Shown: one piece after another, positions 54,384 to 64,000 of the stretch
Layout: each line of letters starts with the position of its first letter
Numbering within the stretch: position 1 is the stretch's first letter
NCBI GenBank assembly: GCA_019828595.1
Contig: JAHQRK010000003.1
Location: 1,054,001 to 1,118,000 of the forward strand
DNA length: 64,000 nucleotides
DNA from: Aphanomyces cochlioides
Lineage: Eukaryota > Oomycota > Saprolegniomycetes > Saprolegniales > Verrucalvaceae
Reading direction: 5' to 3'
Position numbers and translations under genes: made by a program
The notes under the pieces: model-generated
Told to the model about the DNA's origin: nothing
Database searches by the model: none
What the model saw: the letters and a program-made list of their open reading frames with translations, nothing else

Positions 54384-55834
54384 TTGGATTGTGGAGCTGC
54401 ATGGACCGTTAGCGTCAAAAGTTGATACATTTGGCAAGGTGCTCCCAGAATTCGGTCGTCCTGGAGAAATTGGCAGAAATCGAGATTCAAATTGCTTTTC
54501 AAAAAATGTCAAAAATGAAACTAATCGAGGAGGACTGAGACATCTTGTACGAAACATTTGTAACGTACTAATCGGAACAAATGCCAAGGCCATTAAGACA
54601 GTCGCAATCAAGCGATAGTCGACAAAGTTATCTATCGCTTAAACTCGATTGCTTACGTCGACAAAAGCGAAACAACCTTTGAGACACAACGCATCCAGAC
54701 TAGATTTTTCACGAGGCGAATAGTCTCCCTCGAGCTTCGAACAACAATTCTTCAATATGAGCTCTTAAACTGATGGTGGCATTCAAGTTTGGTCTTGTTC
54801 TCAGGCTTGGCGATGACTCACTCGATGATGGGGCATCGTCACGTAGCGTCCAAGGATGTCGGAGTTGCGGGTAACAGATAAGTTTTTAGCAATCTTTTCC
54901 CCTCCACTTGGTAGTTGTTGACGGAACATGGACCATACAATGGAGGGCAATCGACGAGCGCGTACCCAAGTCGATAAATGCTACTTCGAAGTAAAATGCA
55001 ATGCCTATACTCTGAAAAGATGTCAGCCAGAGGAAACATACGCAAAACGCCGTCACAAAATGACATAAATGCATGAATCCAGCAAGTACACGACAGTCGA
55101 CGTCGACGGTAATGTCTGATTCATGACGCGTCACAGCGTCGATTGTACAACGAAACCAGCGTCCCTGGATTATGAGAATGGACCGGAAGAATCAATTTGC
55201 CGACATTTTCATCCTCTGCAGCCTGCGACCCTGCAACCCTCGAATCCCAACCATGTCGTCTCCTCATACAAAGAAATGCGTCGTTGGATTTGATGACTGT
55301 GGTGGTCACACAAAAGAATAATCTCAAATGAAACCTTGGAGGGGTGTCTAGACAACCTCGCAAGCTCTACCACGATGCCAATGAAGCCTGCCACAGCGTC
55401 AGAGTCTTCTAGTCTCAACGAACTGCCTTTTGTGCCCTCATCCAAGCGTAGGTGGCCCCGTGGGCTCTTCAACATTTCTAGAGTTGTCCGTTTGGAGTAA
55501 TGAAACTTGTCGGTACTACCTATTACATCCAATTGTATCGGCCACATGTTCAATGTACCCACGACTACATCAGTTGTCGCTCCACAAAATTAGATCCTAG
55601 TCAAGTTAGCTTTGAGCTTCTTCAGCGACTTCACGCTAACGCAAAGCGCCAATTTTTGGGCGTATCGACAGGTCTTCTTGCGCTCATTATACGCTATGTC
55701 TCATCGAAGGCTCGTCCAATTTCCGTTATTCGAGAGCCAGAATGTTCGCGACATGTGGCTCTCACACATTAACACCATAATTATTCAATTACACAAGTAC
55801 TAAATGAGAAATACTTCGTTCAAGTCCAAATTTA
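54384..55834. other. 1.4-kb stretch without a supported gene
   Basis: Frames around 54839-55134 and 55121-55562 (minus) and 55500-55803 (plus) are short, overlap each other and show no domain. Confidence 0.5.
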
Positions 55835-57660
55835 TTGCGCCATTTTTTGGGCCTATACGAAAAGCAAGAATAAATTTGACAAAATGGCCCCTTCTGCAAA
55901 GAAATATATATATGCATTTTTAAAGGTAAAAATCAATTATGAAAGGTATGGACAGTAGAGAGTTTTATCAAAGAACTACAGTTTCAACAATGTTCACTTC
56001 CAAACGTCCTTCGTCGCGAGCAGGTACGACATCTGAAGCATCGTCGCTCACTCCTTTCTTAGGCCTTTTTGAAATAGCAAGCTCCCGAAGAAGCGCTAAC
56101 GTCAAGATCCGCCCGCCGACCCGAATCTTCTTGCGTCTTGGTGGTTTTTTCGACTCGTCAGGAAGAGTCAAGACATGGTGGCGAATATGGGACTGCGCGG
56201 CCAGCCACTCAGGCCACTCAAATGACGACGGAACGCCTCCTGAAGCATAGCGCTCAAGGCGCGCATGCATTTGGTCCTGTGAAAGTGGCCAAATGCCGGA
56301 TTCTTCAAAGCCAGACACAATATTCGCCGCCGAGATGTGCCGATTCCATGCTTTCGACGCGATTTCCAGCGCTTCTGACCGTGGGATGGTAGACGCCTCA
56401 TCTAGGATAAGTCATTAATACAACATGAACATTGATCAAACGTACCGTTGTCAATCATGAAATCAAAGATACCATCGCGGATCGCCCTCTTGAACGGCGC
56501 GAATACACAAATATCCAGTGGTTGGACTAAGTGCGTCGCATTTTCTGGGAGAAACAATAGCACGACTTGGAGCTGCTCGCATTTAGTGAAACACCGTTCG
56601 AAATATGACTTCCGTAGTTGTCCATGATGAGTAAAATGGGGCGTTCAACATCACTTCCAACTTGACTTGAAAACCAGTCAAACCAGTTGTAGAACAATTG
56701 CTCGGTAATAAAGCCCTTGTTTGACGTCGTAATGGTGCTGACTTCAATCGCGTCACATTCCACGAGGTCCCGGTAAAGTTCGGAACCGGGAAAAATAGAA
56801 GTCGGTGGCACAATATTGCTCGCAGCATTTTCGCAGACAACGATGGACAAATGGAAACTTGTTGAAATTGACTTGGACCAAACGGCCTTCGATCCACGTA
56901 GCGCGAGGACCTTCTGGCTCTTGTTGCGTGAGTCGAAGGCTGTCTCGTCCATGTTGAAAATTCGATTTTCGTCGAGCTGGTAATGGCTGATGGCAGATGA
57001 TAACGACTCGTAAAAACGTCCATGTCGGCCGGGGACACAGAGTTGCGTGCTCGATTGATGGTTTGGGATGTCCTTGAAACAAGTCGTGGATTTCGTGCAA
57101 GGAAACGGCGTGTCCAGTGGCGGGAGACCTTCTTCTTTTTCAAGCGTCGCATTATCCGATTCGCGCGCAGTAGAAGGACTCGGCGGGTAGCCGGATGGCC
57201 TTTCATTAGCTTGGCTCCCGCCCAGTCATGCAAATCGGATTCGAGAGGCTTGGGCAAAGCGGGGCGAGGGCCTGGTTTTCTTGGCTCAATGCCACAGCGT
57301 TTCATGTTAACTCTTTTTGCAAGAGTATTTCGCGGGATGCCATGCTTTTTTGACGCCGCGTATACAGTCAAACGGTTTTCGAGCACGTCACTTATGGCTT
57401 CGTACAAATGCTCTAGCAGATAGGTCTTGTATTTCATGGTGAAAAGTGAAGTTAAGCTTTTTATCTATGACTAGGAGAGCCTTTGTCACAGCCACTCGAG
57501 TTGGCGCGATTGTTTGGCGCCAATACTGGTGGTTTAGCGGAGTGCAACTTTGAAATATAATTTTCATTTTGTTTATATGATATTGCAGGTCAAACATTTA
57601 TAGAGGTTTTGGTACTGTGATTCTATTGGCTGATATTGCTATGCCCAAAAATTGACGCAT
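55835..57660. mobile_element. second Tigger/pogo-type element, decayed
   Basis: The left end reads TTGCGCCATTTTTTGGGCC (about 55835). The right end, on the other strand from 57660, reads ATGCGTCAATTTTTGGGCATA, a fair inverted match. The transposase inside is broken at several points. The ends are approximate. Confidence 0.6.
55968..57437 (-). pseudogene. pogo/Tigger-type (DDE_1) transposase with multiple frameshifts
   Basis: From 57437 the N-terminal psq helix-turn-helix (YAASKKHGIPRNTLAKRVN) and a CENP-B-like part (RFLARNPRLVSRTSQTINRARN) are in one frame. A shift then leads to IFNMDETAF and LLIMDNYGSH in the next frame (56952-56527). After another break come the third acid region (HLVQPLDICVFAPFKRA), and the C-terminal GFEESGIWPLSQDQMHARLER with a basic end in the frame 56318-55968. 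This copy keeps the DN dipeptide that the element at 33654 has lost, so the two are separate families, not duplicates. Confidence 0.82.
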
Positions 57661-58272
57661 GCCCAACAATTGGCTCTTTGCGTTACGACTACGAACAGTG
57701 GAGGCATTAGAAGCTTCTAGCAGAGTCTCGACGTGAATTGGCCGCCTTTATCCCCTTTGTCTTAGCGTAAGACGATCGTAACTACGGCCATACAACTGAG
57801 CAAACCTACTCAAACTAGCCTTGTAAACAATAACAAGAACCCGATGGTTTGTGATGGTACGGACCAGAAGGATGTGAGTACATGGTGAATTGTCGATTCT
57901 GTCAACAAAAATCGATGAGTCCTTGCTTGTCAGTAATTGCACCGGTTTACTCCTTCCTGGATTTATTCCAAGGGGGGGGGGGCGTGGTGAGCTCGTTATT
58001 GACGTCGACGGCACGGCGTCAAAATTGACATTGCGACATTATGAAGTTGGATTCAAGAGGGGCAGACTATGCAGTGAGACATCAAGTAGCAGCATTTTTC
58101 GCGAGGCAATCGCACAACCGCCTGTTGATTTGAGGCCGACTGGTCAGATGTATGAATCCATAGCCGGACGAGTTGAAATTGGATGACCACATGGCCAAGG
58201 CCACTCTTTGCCTCGTCGTCCAAGGATCGTCTCTTCATGGGCAACACCTCTCACTTTTCAACTTTTCTCATC
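57661..58272. other. spacer before copy 13
   Basis: Contains a run of ten G near 57974 and no supported gene. Confidence 0.5.
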
Positions 58273-58791
58273 ATGTCCATGACTTGCCTCTTTAACCAAT
58301 GCAAGAAAGAAGCGATCACAGGCCTCGGCAAGTGCGCTTTTCACCGCCACCGAAACAAATGCAGCGTCGAAAACTGCACAAATCAAGCCGTGGTGGCCAC
58401 GAAATGCGTCCGCCACGGAGGCAAGCGACTCTGTCAAGCCATCGGATGCAAACAACATGCCCGCGGTGGCCGCTTATGCTCCAAGCATGGTGGAATATCC
58501 CACAAACGATTCTGCACTGAAGTTGGCTGTACAAAGCAAGCACATGCAAACAAAAAATGCATCGCCCACGGCGGCCGACGGGATTGCACATTTCCCGGTT
58601 GTTCACATCATGCGCGCTCAGGCGGCCTCTGTCAGTACCATCAATCGAACGCACAACGACCGTTTGACGACATCCTCTCCTTCAAGATCGACATGTCCAT
58701 TCTCGAATTGATCGTCGAGTCGATGCCAGAGAGCGACAAACTCGAACCAACGTATCCTCACTTGGAAGTAGATCCATTTTCATTTGAATAA
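58273..58791 (+). CDS. five-finger zinc-finger repeat protein, copy 13
   Basis: 172 residues starting MSMTCLFNQC. All five fingers are complete: CLFNQC...KCAFH, CSVENC...KCVRH, CQAIGC...LCSKH, CTEVGC...KCIAH, CTFPGC...LCQYH. The finger sequences are about as basic as in the inverted pairs, but nucleotide similarity to them is clearly lower, so this is an older branch. The tail has FKIDMSILELIVESMPES. It is an unpaired gene, and the right-hand block (58-63 kb) holds only unpaired, intact copies. Confidence 0.84.
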   Translation: MSMTCLFNQCKKEAITGLGKCAFHRHRNKCSVENCTNQAVVATKCVRHGGKRLCQAIGCKQHARGGRLCSKHGGISHKRFCTEVGCTKQAHANKKCIAHGGRRDCTFPGCSHHARSGGLCQYHQSNAQRPFDDILSFKIDMSILELIVESMPESDKLEPTYPHLEVDPFSFE

Positions 58792-59949
58792 ACATACCAA
58801 CCGATTTAAATATGGAAGACTGGAGGAAGGAAGCTCGTCATGGGAAGCGCGCTGTAGCCGACAAACGATCATGGGAAAGACACTGACATAGGATGAGTCG
58901 CCTTTTCATGCCAGGACATTGCACAGAGCGCACTGACGGCGGAATTTTCGTCCACGGACAACGCCATCCGATCCAAGTTTTGCCAAGGAGGGCGCTGCAA
59001 ACACAATGCCATACGTGTTTCTCGACGAAGCCGCTGACAACTTTTCCGAATACATGTAGCTTATCCTCAATGCACTTCATGTAAGCTATGCCTTCAAAGG
59101 TTATGCAGCTGCTAACAAACTCGAGTTGGGTTGCCAAGGCGCTAGGGATGTTTGATCCACCCCACGGGCAATCCAGATCAATGGTCACGAGTGGACGGGT
59201 CGTAAAAGTCCAGTTGCGCCTCGCTGATGTCCACGAAACAAGGGTGAAGCCTCGTCGCTGTCTCTATGCCTACACATCGCTGTGTTTCATTAGCACTGGT
59301 TTGGCGCACCCAGAGCTCCATTCGAGTGCTCGCAATGAGGCTGGAAGGATTTGTTCTGGGGTGGATCGCCCCTGCCCTGGGCGGCGACCGTCTGTGATGA
59401 CCAAGTATCAAGTGGTCATTTGTCACCGCGGTCACTGCTGATTGTGCTGTCGAAATGTTGAGTTGTCCACCATGCAATGAATTGGCGCAAGGAGTCCGTA
59501 GCGATCCAGACCTCGTAAGTCGCGTTGGAATTGCCGCCTTCCATGCATTGTAAGGCCATGGAGCGCGTCCAGTTTGTGCAGTAATCCAATGAAGTTCGAC
59601 ACGCACGCAACAAAACTTCGATCCAACACTGTGGTACGTTCTCAATCATCTTCCTATGACGAGGAAGGCGGCGGCAAGCGACATCGTCTCCTCCTCAGCG
59701 CTTCCACCGGTTGCTGTCCTCCATACGAGGCACCCGAACGTCTATTTGCGCCAGCGACGTCCGAAATGCAGGAGCTGTGGAGCTCATGTCGATAAGGTTG
59801 ATGGAGGTGGAATGGTGCTAACTCACCAAGCCTACTGTACACCATGTAGTCACACGCGTCGGGACGAAATCCATCGTGGGAACGTTGTGTGTCGTCCACG
59901 GATTTTGAACTCTTGGATTTTCATTTCACAAATTTTCAACTTTCAAATC
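58792..59949. other. 1.1-kb stretch without a supported gene
   Basis: Overlapping frames on both strands (58838-59188, 59178-59645, 59654-59899) but no domain or splice series. Confidence 0.5.
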
Positions 59950-60486
59950 ATGGCCGCCGCCGCGACGTGTGTCTTTAACCAATGCAACAAAGAAGCCATC
60001 ACAGCGTCAGGCAAGTGCGCTTTTCACAAGCATCGCGTCAAATGTGGCATCGCCGACTGCTCGAACCAAGCGGTGATGGACAACAAGTGCGTACGACATG
60101 GCGGCAAACGGCTCTGTCGAGTCAACGGATGCGAGCAACATGCGCGAAGCGGCCACTTTTGCGCCAAGCATGGAGGTGTTTCCTACAAGCGATTTTGTAC
60201 ACACGAAGGATGCACCAAGCAAGCCCACGTCAACAAGAAATGCATCGCACACGGCGGCCGACGCTATTGCTCGCATGCTGACTGCACTCGACACGCGCGC
60301 GTCAATGGTTTATGTCAGCAGCATCAATCCGCCTCTGTCGCTCTTCTCAGTGACGACGCGGTGACGATCAAAATCGACATGTCCATCTTGGACTCGATCA
60401 TGGGCTCGCTTCCCGATTCCACTGCGCTTGAACTGGAACACTTTGCACTGCGAGGACTCTTGAACACCGCCCCGGTCATGCTCTAA
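59950..60486 (+). CDS. five-finger zinc-finger repeat protein, copy 14
   Basis: 178 residues starting MAAAATCVFNQC. Five fingers are complete (CVFNQC...KCAFH, CGIADC...KCVRH, CRVNGC...FCAKH, CTHEGC...KCIAH, CSHADC...LCQQH). The tail has TIKIDMSILDSIMGSLPDS. The ATG has purine context (AATCATGG), and the long open frame upstream (from 59656) is noncoding by comparison. A MITE is inserted precisely at the TAA stop codon: the stop triplet is the 5' copy of the target duplication. The protein is not changed, but the transcript's 3' end now lies in or beyond the MITE. Confidence 0.86.
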   Translation: MAAAATCVFNQCNKEAITASGKCAFHKHRVKCGIADCSNQAVMDNKCVRHGGKRLCRVNGCEQHARSGHFCAKHGGVSYKRFCTHEGCTKQAHVNKKCIAHGGRRYCSHADCTRHARVNGLCQQHQSASVALLSDDAVTIKIDMSILDSIMGSLPDSTALELEHFALRGLLNTAPVML

Positions 60487-60755
60487 GAGCATGCCCAACG
60501 CTACAACGCTATTCCATCACGCTAAATCCAATCTAGCGTGCGTTACTCACTCAAAATTTGGCATGATTGCTTGAGCAAGCCCAACGGTCATATCATCTAC
60601 GATTCGGGACAATATGGCATCGACCACGCCAGACGCTATTCACCAGCCAAATCTAGTGGAAATTCTAGCGTGACACCGTTGGGCTTGAATTTGCCACGCT
60701 AGAACGCTAAATTCTACTTGGTTAGCGGGTTAGCGTGGCCGCGTTGGGCATGCTC
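60487..60755. mobile_element. 269-bp Harbinger/Tourist-type MITE
   Basis: Terminal inverted repeats GAGCATGCCCAACGC at both ends, flanked by TAA on each side (60484-60486 and 60756-60758), the three-base TWA duplication of PIF/Harbinger elements. Inside are several TAGCGT motifs in both directions. No coding capacity. The left TAA is the stop codon of the gene at 59950. Confidence 0.88.
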
Positions 60756-60758
60756 TAA

Positions 60759-61826
60759 CATTGCCAATAACTTAAACAGTTCGAGTCTATCTACAGTAGA
60801 CTGTCTCGCGAAATGATTTCTCCATCGTCAACAATGGACAAGCGGCATAAGAGGGGACTTACTGAGGATAATTGGTTGCCACAAGGCACATCTTGTTTGC
60901 GGCTTTGAAAACAACGCTCCCACGTAGAACATGATGAAAGTCCGACCAAGACGCGTCGCTTCCTCAGCCTTGACAGCTCTCCAGAAGGTACGTCAACAGT
61001 GTCCATCCACTAAAACTTTAGCTTCTGGTGACAACTAAGCCATTCCCACCCACAGGCCTCGCTTGGTCTGTGCATTATCGTGGGGTTGCTTGCTGTACTT
61101 ACACCTCTGCTGTCTCTGGCTTTGCCAAGTGTTTCAAATTCGCCCTCGCTTTCACGCCTTGACCTTCCCAAGCACCTTTAGCAGCTACAGTCTCGTCAGT
61201 GTTCACCTCGAAGCCGTCCATGAGATCGAAGGATCAGTCTCTGAATCTGACGAGTGCATATATGCGAGAGCAGTCCTGTATTTGGTACCGCCTCGCTATC
61301 TCCACGGCGCTAGAGGACGGAACTGAATAGTTTCAAAGTGAATTTGCGTCAATCCACGATCGGACGCACATTTCCCAGAGTTGGACGACATCCATATTAT
61401 CAAGCTTCACTATCACGGACGACATGCCGTCAGAGCTCACCACGGCTGCTGCCCATAATGCACTCAGCATGGCTTTGTTGTCAATCGAGAATCTGCTCGG
61501 GGATTTACAAAGACAAGCAAATGAATGGTTCACTCTTGACCAAGTGGCTGCGTTAGAATTCCAAGGCTAGCAAGTTGACAGCTTTCAAGTCGGACTCGCT
61601 GAAGATGCATCAGTGTTGTGAGCTCCTCTTGCGCTTATCACGTCGCATGAACGTTGCCTTGTCGCGCTGTAAAAGTTGGATGAACTTTTTAGATCGCCCA
61701 TATGAAAACATGTCGAATCCCACTCGAAGTTCATGGTACACATGTGGGGACGCTCCTCAAGGGACGATCCAAGATGCAACATGTCGAGCCAGTCATTGTG
61801 CAATTTACTACACCAACCACTCGACC
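60759..61826. other. spacer before copy 15
   Basis: Frames at 61063-61326 (+) and 61333-61533 (-) have no known domain. The first has a hydrophobic start and might be a gene relic. Confidence 0.45.
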
Positions 61827-62366
61827 ATGTCCACGATGTGTCTCTTCAACCAATGCCCTCATGAAGCCATTCCAGGCACGAACAAATGCGCCTTCCACCG
61901 CCATCGCAACAAGTGCTCCTTCCCAGACTGCAACAACCAAGTCGTTTTCAACAAACTGTGCGTTCGCCATGGCGGCAAGCGACTTTGCCAAGCCGACGGA
62001 TGCAATCACCATGCTCGAGGTGGAAAATGGTGCTTACGGCATGGAGGTGTGACCCACAAGCGCTTTTGCACTGCTCCTGGTTGTGAAAAGCAAGCCCATG
62101 CCAACAAGAAGTGCATCGCACACGGTGGTGGTCGACGGTGCCAAGTACAAGGCTGCACGTTCTTTGCAAGATCTGGCGGCCACTGCCACCACCACTTGGT
62201 GTATTCTGCAACACCGGGGGACTCGATCACCGACTTTATCGATCAGCTTATCCTCGACCTCGTCGTCGACTCGACAACGTGCTCCTTTCCCTTCGACGAC
62301 CTCAAAGATCTCTCAATTGGCTCAACAACTGAAGACGATTTGCTCTTGTCACAGTTCGTCTTGTAG
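61827..62366 (+). CDS. five-finger zinc-finger repeat protein, copy 15
   Basis: 179 residues starting MSTMCLFNQC. Five complete fingers: CLFNQC...KCAFH, CSFPDC...LCVRH, CQADGC...WCLRH, CTAPGC...KCIAH, CQVQGC...HCHHH. The tail is the long form, with FIDQLILDLVVDSTTCSFPF then DDLKDLSIGSTTEDDLLLSQFVL-type ending, like the inverted pairs. It therefore links the right block to the paired copies. The 3' flank has AGATCAATATTTACATTAC, matching the 3' motif of the paired genes. In-frame codons reach back to 61575 but are unlike relatives. Confidence 0.86.
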   Translation: MSTMCLFNQCPHEAIPGTNKCAFHRHRNKCSFPDCNNQVVFNKLCVRHGGKRLCQADGCNHHARGGKWCLRHGGVTHKRFCTAPGCEKQAHANKKCIAHGGGRRCQVQGCTFFARSGGHCHHHLVYSATPGDSITDFIDQLILDLVVDSTTCSFPFDDLKDLSIGSTTEDDLLLSQFVL

Positions 62367-62725
62367 ATCAAGTGAAATGAGATCAATATTTACATTACTC
62401 TCGGCGCCACTAATCCGTGCCAAAGCACGACTAGTAGAAGTGATCAAATGCTTTCAGACCTCAGCGACCATGCACCTGGTGCATCAATTCTTCCCCTTTG
62501 GCCGTTTGGTAGTGTGCTTGATGGCTGCTCAATTTGCAAGAAGAGCCTCTACTTCTTCCATGGCTTTGTCTGTCTGCAGGCGAACGAATGATCGACATGG
62601 CTAACTAGCTCAAGGTCACCAACAGGCAAGCAGTCAGCTCGTTACTGCACTTTCCACCACATGATGATGGACCAAGATACCTCAGCATGGCGTCAGGTTT
62701 GAAGAAAGAATATAAATTAGATTAC
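62367..62725. other. spacer between convergent copies 15 and 16
   Basis: 359 bases. It carries the 3' motif (near 62385) and no gene. Confidence 0.5.
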
Positions 62726-63226
62726 TCAGGCATGCATCATTTCTGTTGATTGGGCTTCAGCATCAGTTGAAGGCTGGGAGTCAAAGAGTAAGTTGAGGAT
62801 GGATAAGTCGGTGTCTTGGACGGTTGCTGGCAGATTGTTCCTGCCATTAGGGCTCACATGGTGCTGGCAGTATCCGCCAGTTCTGGCGTGAAACTTGCAG
62901 TCCGAAATGCCGCAAACGCGAACCCCACCGTGGCTGATGCAACGGCGGTTGAGATGGGCTTGCTTTCGGCAACCTGTAATCGAGCAATAGCGCTTGCGCT
63001 GAACGCCCCCGTGCTTCATACACAAACGCCCCCCTCGGGCATGTTGAGAGCATCCATCCACTTGGCAAAGGCGCTTGCCCCCATGGCGGACACATCGATT
63101 TTCAAGCACCGTTTGGTTGAAACAATCAGGGGACGAGCATTTGACGCGATGGCGGTGGAAGGCACATTTGTCCGAGCCATGCGCGGATTCATTCGAGCAT
63201 TGATTGAAGATGCACCTGGTCGACAT
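62726..63226 (-). CDS. five-finger zinc-finger repeat protein, copy 16
   Basis: 166 residues starting MSTRCIFNQC. Fingers: CIFNQC...KCAFH, CSSPDC...RCVRH, CQVDGC...LCMKH, CSITGC...RCISH, CGISDC...YCQHH; all ligands are present. The tail helix is the most divergent: VQDTDLSILNLLFDSQPS, with D for I/M in the usual IDMSIL. The product ends STEMMHA. It is convergent with copy 15, but the two are not an inverted duplicate. It closes the island on the right. Confidence 0.85.
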   Translation of the reverse strand: MSTRCIFNQCSNESAHGSDKCAFHRHRVKCSSPDCFNQTVLENRCVRHGGKRLCQVDGCSQHARGGRLCMKHGGVQRKRYCSITGCRKQAHLNRRCISHGGVRVCGISDCKFHARTGGYCQHHVSPNGRNNLPATVQDTDLSILNLLFDSQPSTDAEAQSTEMMHA

Positions 63227-63740
63227 TGGAAAGTTTGTAAATGAGCACCCTCCAAGCAGGATAATTCGACATGGACAATTCACACTGTGAAATTAGAGAC
63301 GCGATCTGATTGGTTGCCTAACTGTGAATAATGCACTCTGATTGGATAGAATTTCCTGTTACGTTTCTTACGGCCAGCAAAGTGGATTTCTCTGCGGCAA
63401 TACTGGATTCAAAGCATGACGCTCGGTCTACGTCCCTCATTGCTCGATCTTCTGGCCGTGTCATCAGGGTGACAACCCATGTTTCATGAATGCTCGACAT
63501 AGAATATGTGCTCGGCGGTAAAATTTTGATGATGATGTCGCTATAAACGACAAAGATTGTGCAGAATACAGTACTTGATAGCATCTTGGGCACGTTGTGT
63601 GCCGATAAAGTGGTCGAGAGGATGGAAACGAAAGATCAAAGTTGATTGGCATGGATTCGTTAGATTGCAACGAGGGCTTTCGACAGTTCAATGACGAACT
63701 ACGGCCTTGAAAAAACTGGTATACGAGGTTGCTTGCAGAA
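63227..63740. other. spacer between the zinc-finger island and the FAHD1-like gene
   Basis: Two CCAAT boxes in the form TGATTGG near 63309 and 63340 lie close to the start of copy 16. No gene seen. Confidence 0.5.
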
Positions 63741-64000
63741 TTAAAGCTTCGAGGGGTATTGGCGAGTCGCGACAGGAAACTTCACTTCGACCAAACCGTC
63801 AATACCAGCAGTCATAACCTAAAGCAATGAAATGATAAATTGATATGATTGTTTGGAAATGGATGTACATTGCCAGGCACCACGGGGCCAACGCCTTCGG
63901 GAGTACCAGTGATGATGACATCGCCTTCTTCGAGCGTCATGATGCGACTATTTTGAATGAGAAGATAACTCTTTAAGCAACTTTCGAAAGATGTACCTGA
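63741..64000 (-). CDS. FAHD1: FAHD1-like fumarylacetoacetate hydrolase-family protein, 3' part
   Basis: Only the C-terminal end lies in the window. The last exon is 63818-63741 and the one before is 63947-63869; a further intron starts at the window edge. Joined, they read [20 protein letters not shown] then GPVVPGN and [15 protein letters not shown], the C-terminal half of the FAH fold. FAHD1-type enzymes are mitochondrial oxaloacetate decarboxylase/acylpyruvases that need Mg. The [11 protein letters not shown] block is diagnostic. The metal-binding acids are expected outside the window. Confidence 0.84.

Noticed and set aside
57965..57985. Run of ten G
   Set aside because: A simple homopolymer; no gene or structured context.

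Overview
The window looks like nuclear DNA of an oomycete, most likely a member of the Saprolegniales close to Aphanomyces. The reasons are many short GT-AG introns (about 32-60 bases, typically GTACG...TAG), ordinary eukaryotic housekeeping genes packed a few tens of bases apart, and a large cluster of repeated C-X4-C-X9-C-X2-H zinc-finger proteins of the kind labelled 'WRKY19-like' in oomycete genomes. The genus is inferred from gene content; no search was run.

Region 1 (1-3840) holds two DNA transposons: an apparently intact DDE_3 transposase gene and a frameshifted mariner with Stowaway-like ends. Region 2 (3980-31900) is a compact housekeeping stretch. In order it has a GH5 beta-glucosidase, a membrane-anchored Tudor-like protein, a kinesin-like protein without a P-loop, a carotenoid oxygenase, a secreted S1 protease, a lysophospholipid acyltransferase, an RCC1-repeat protein, COQ9, a coiled-coil protein of unknown role, a NEK-type kinase, a second kinase, CDT2, a papain-like protease, a HIT protein, a four-helix membrane protein and a FAM210/DUF1279 protein. 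I reconstructed most exon structures from splice sites and reading-frame continuity. Several convergent neighbours end only 18-32 bases apart.

Region 3 (32100-63230) is a gene-poor island dominated by one family. It has 11 apparently intact and 5 broken or fragmentary zinc-finger genes, mixed with two Tigger/pogo-type elements, a young but defective Ty3/Gypsy chromodomain retrotransposon and a Harbinger-type MITE. Two zinc-finger pairs form long tail-to-tail inverted repeats with arms of about 607 and 686 bases. A third locus is a collapsed foldback of the same 5' gene ends. The intact members share a basic zinc-finger N-terminus, an acidic C-terminus with a conserved IDxxIL-type helix, an upstream box and, in the five-finger group, a 3' flank motif. 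This suggests a regulated transcription-factor-like family that spreads by inverted duplication. At the right edge housekeeping sequence returns with the 3' end of a fumarylacetoacetate-hydrolase-family gene (FAHD1-like).

Two palindromic motifs recur upstream of genes: an inverted CCAAT pair around an AT-rich (usually TATAAA-containing) core at 15224, 30095 and 31978, and ATCCGG...CCGGAT at 20674, 26331 and 35611. I saw no rRNA, tRNA or CRISPR array.
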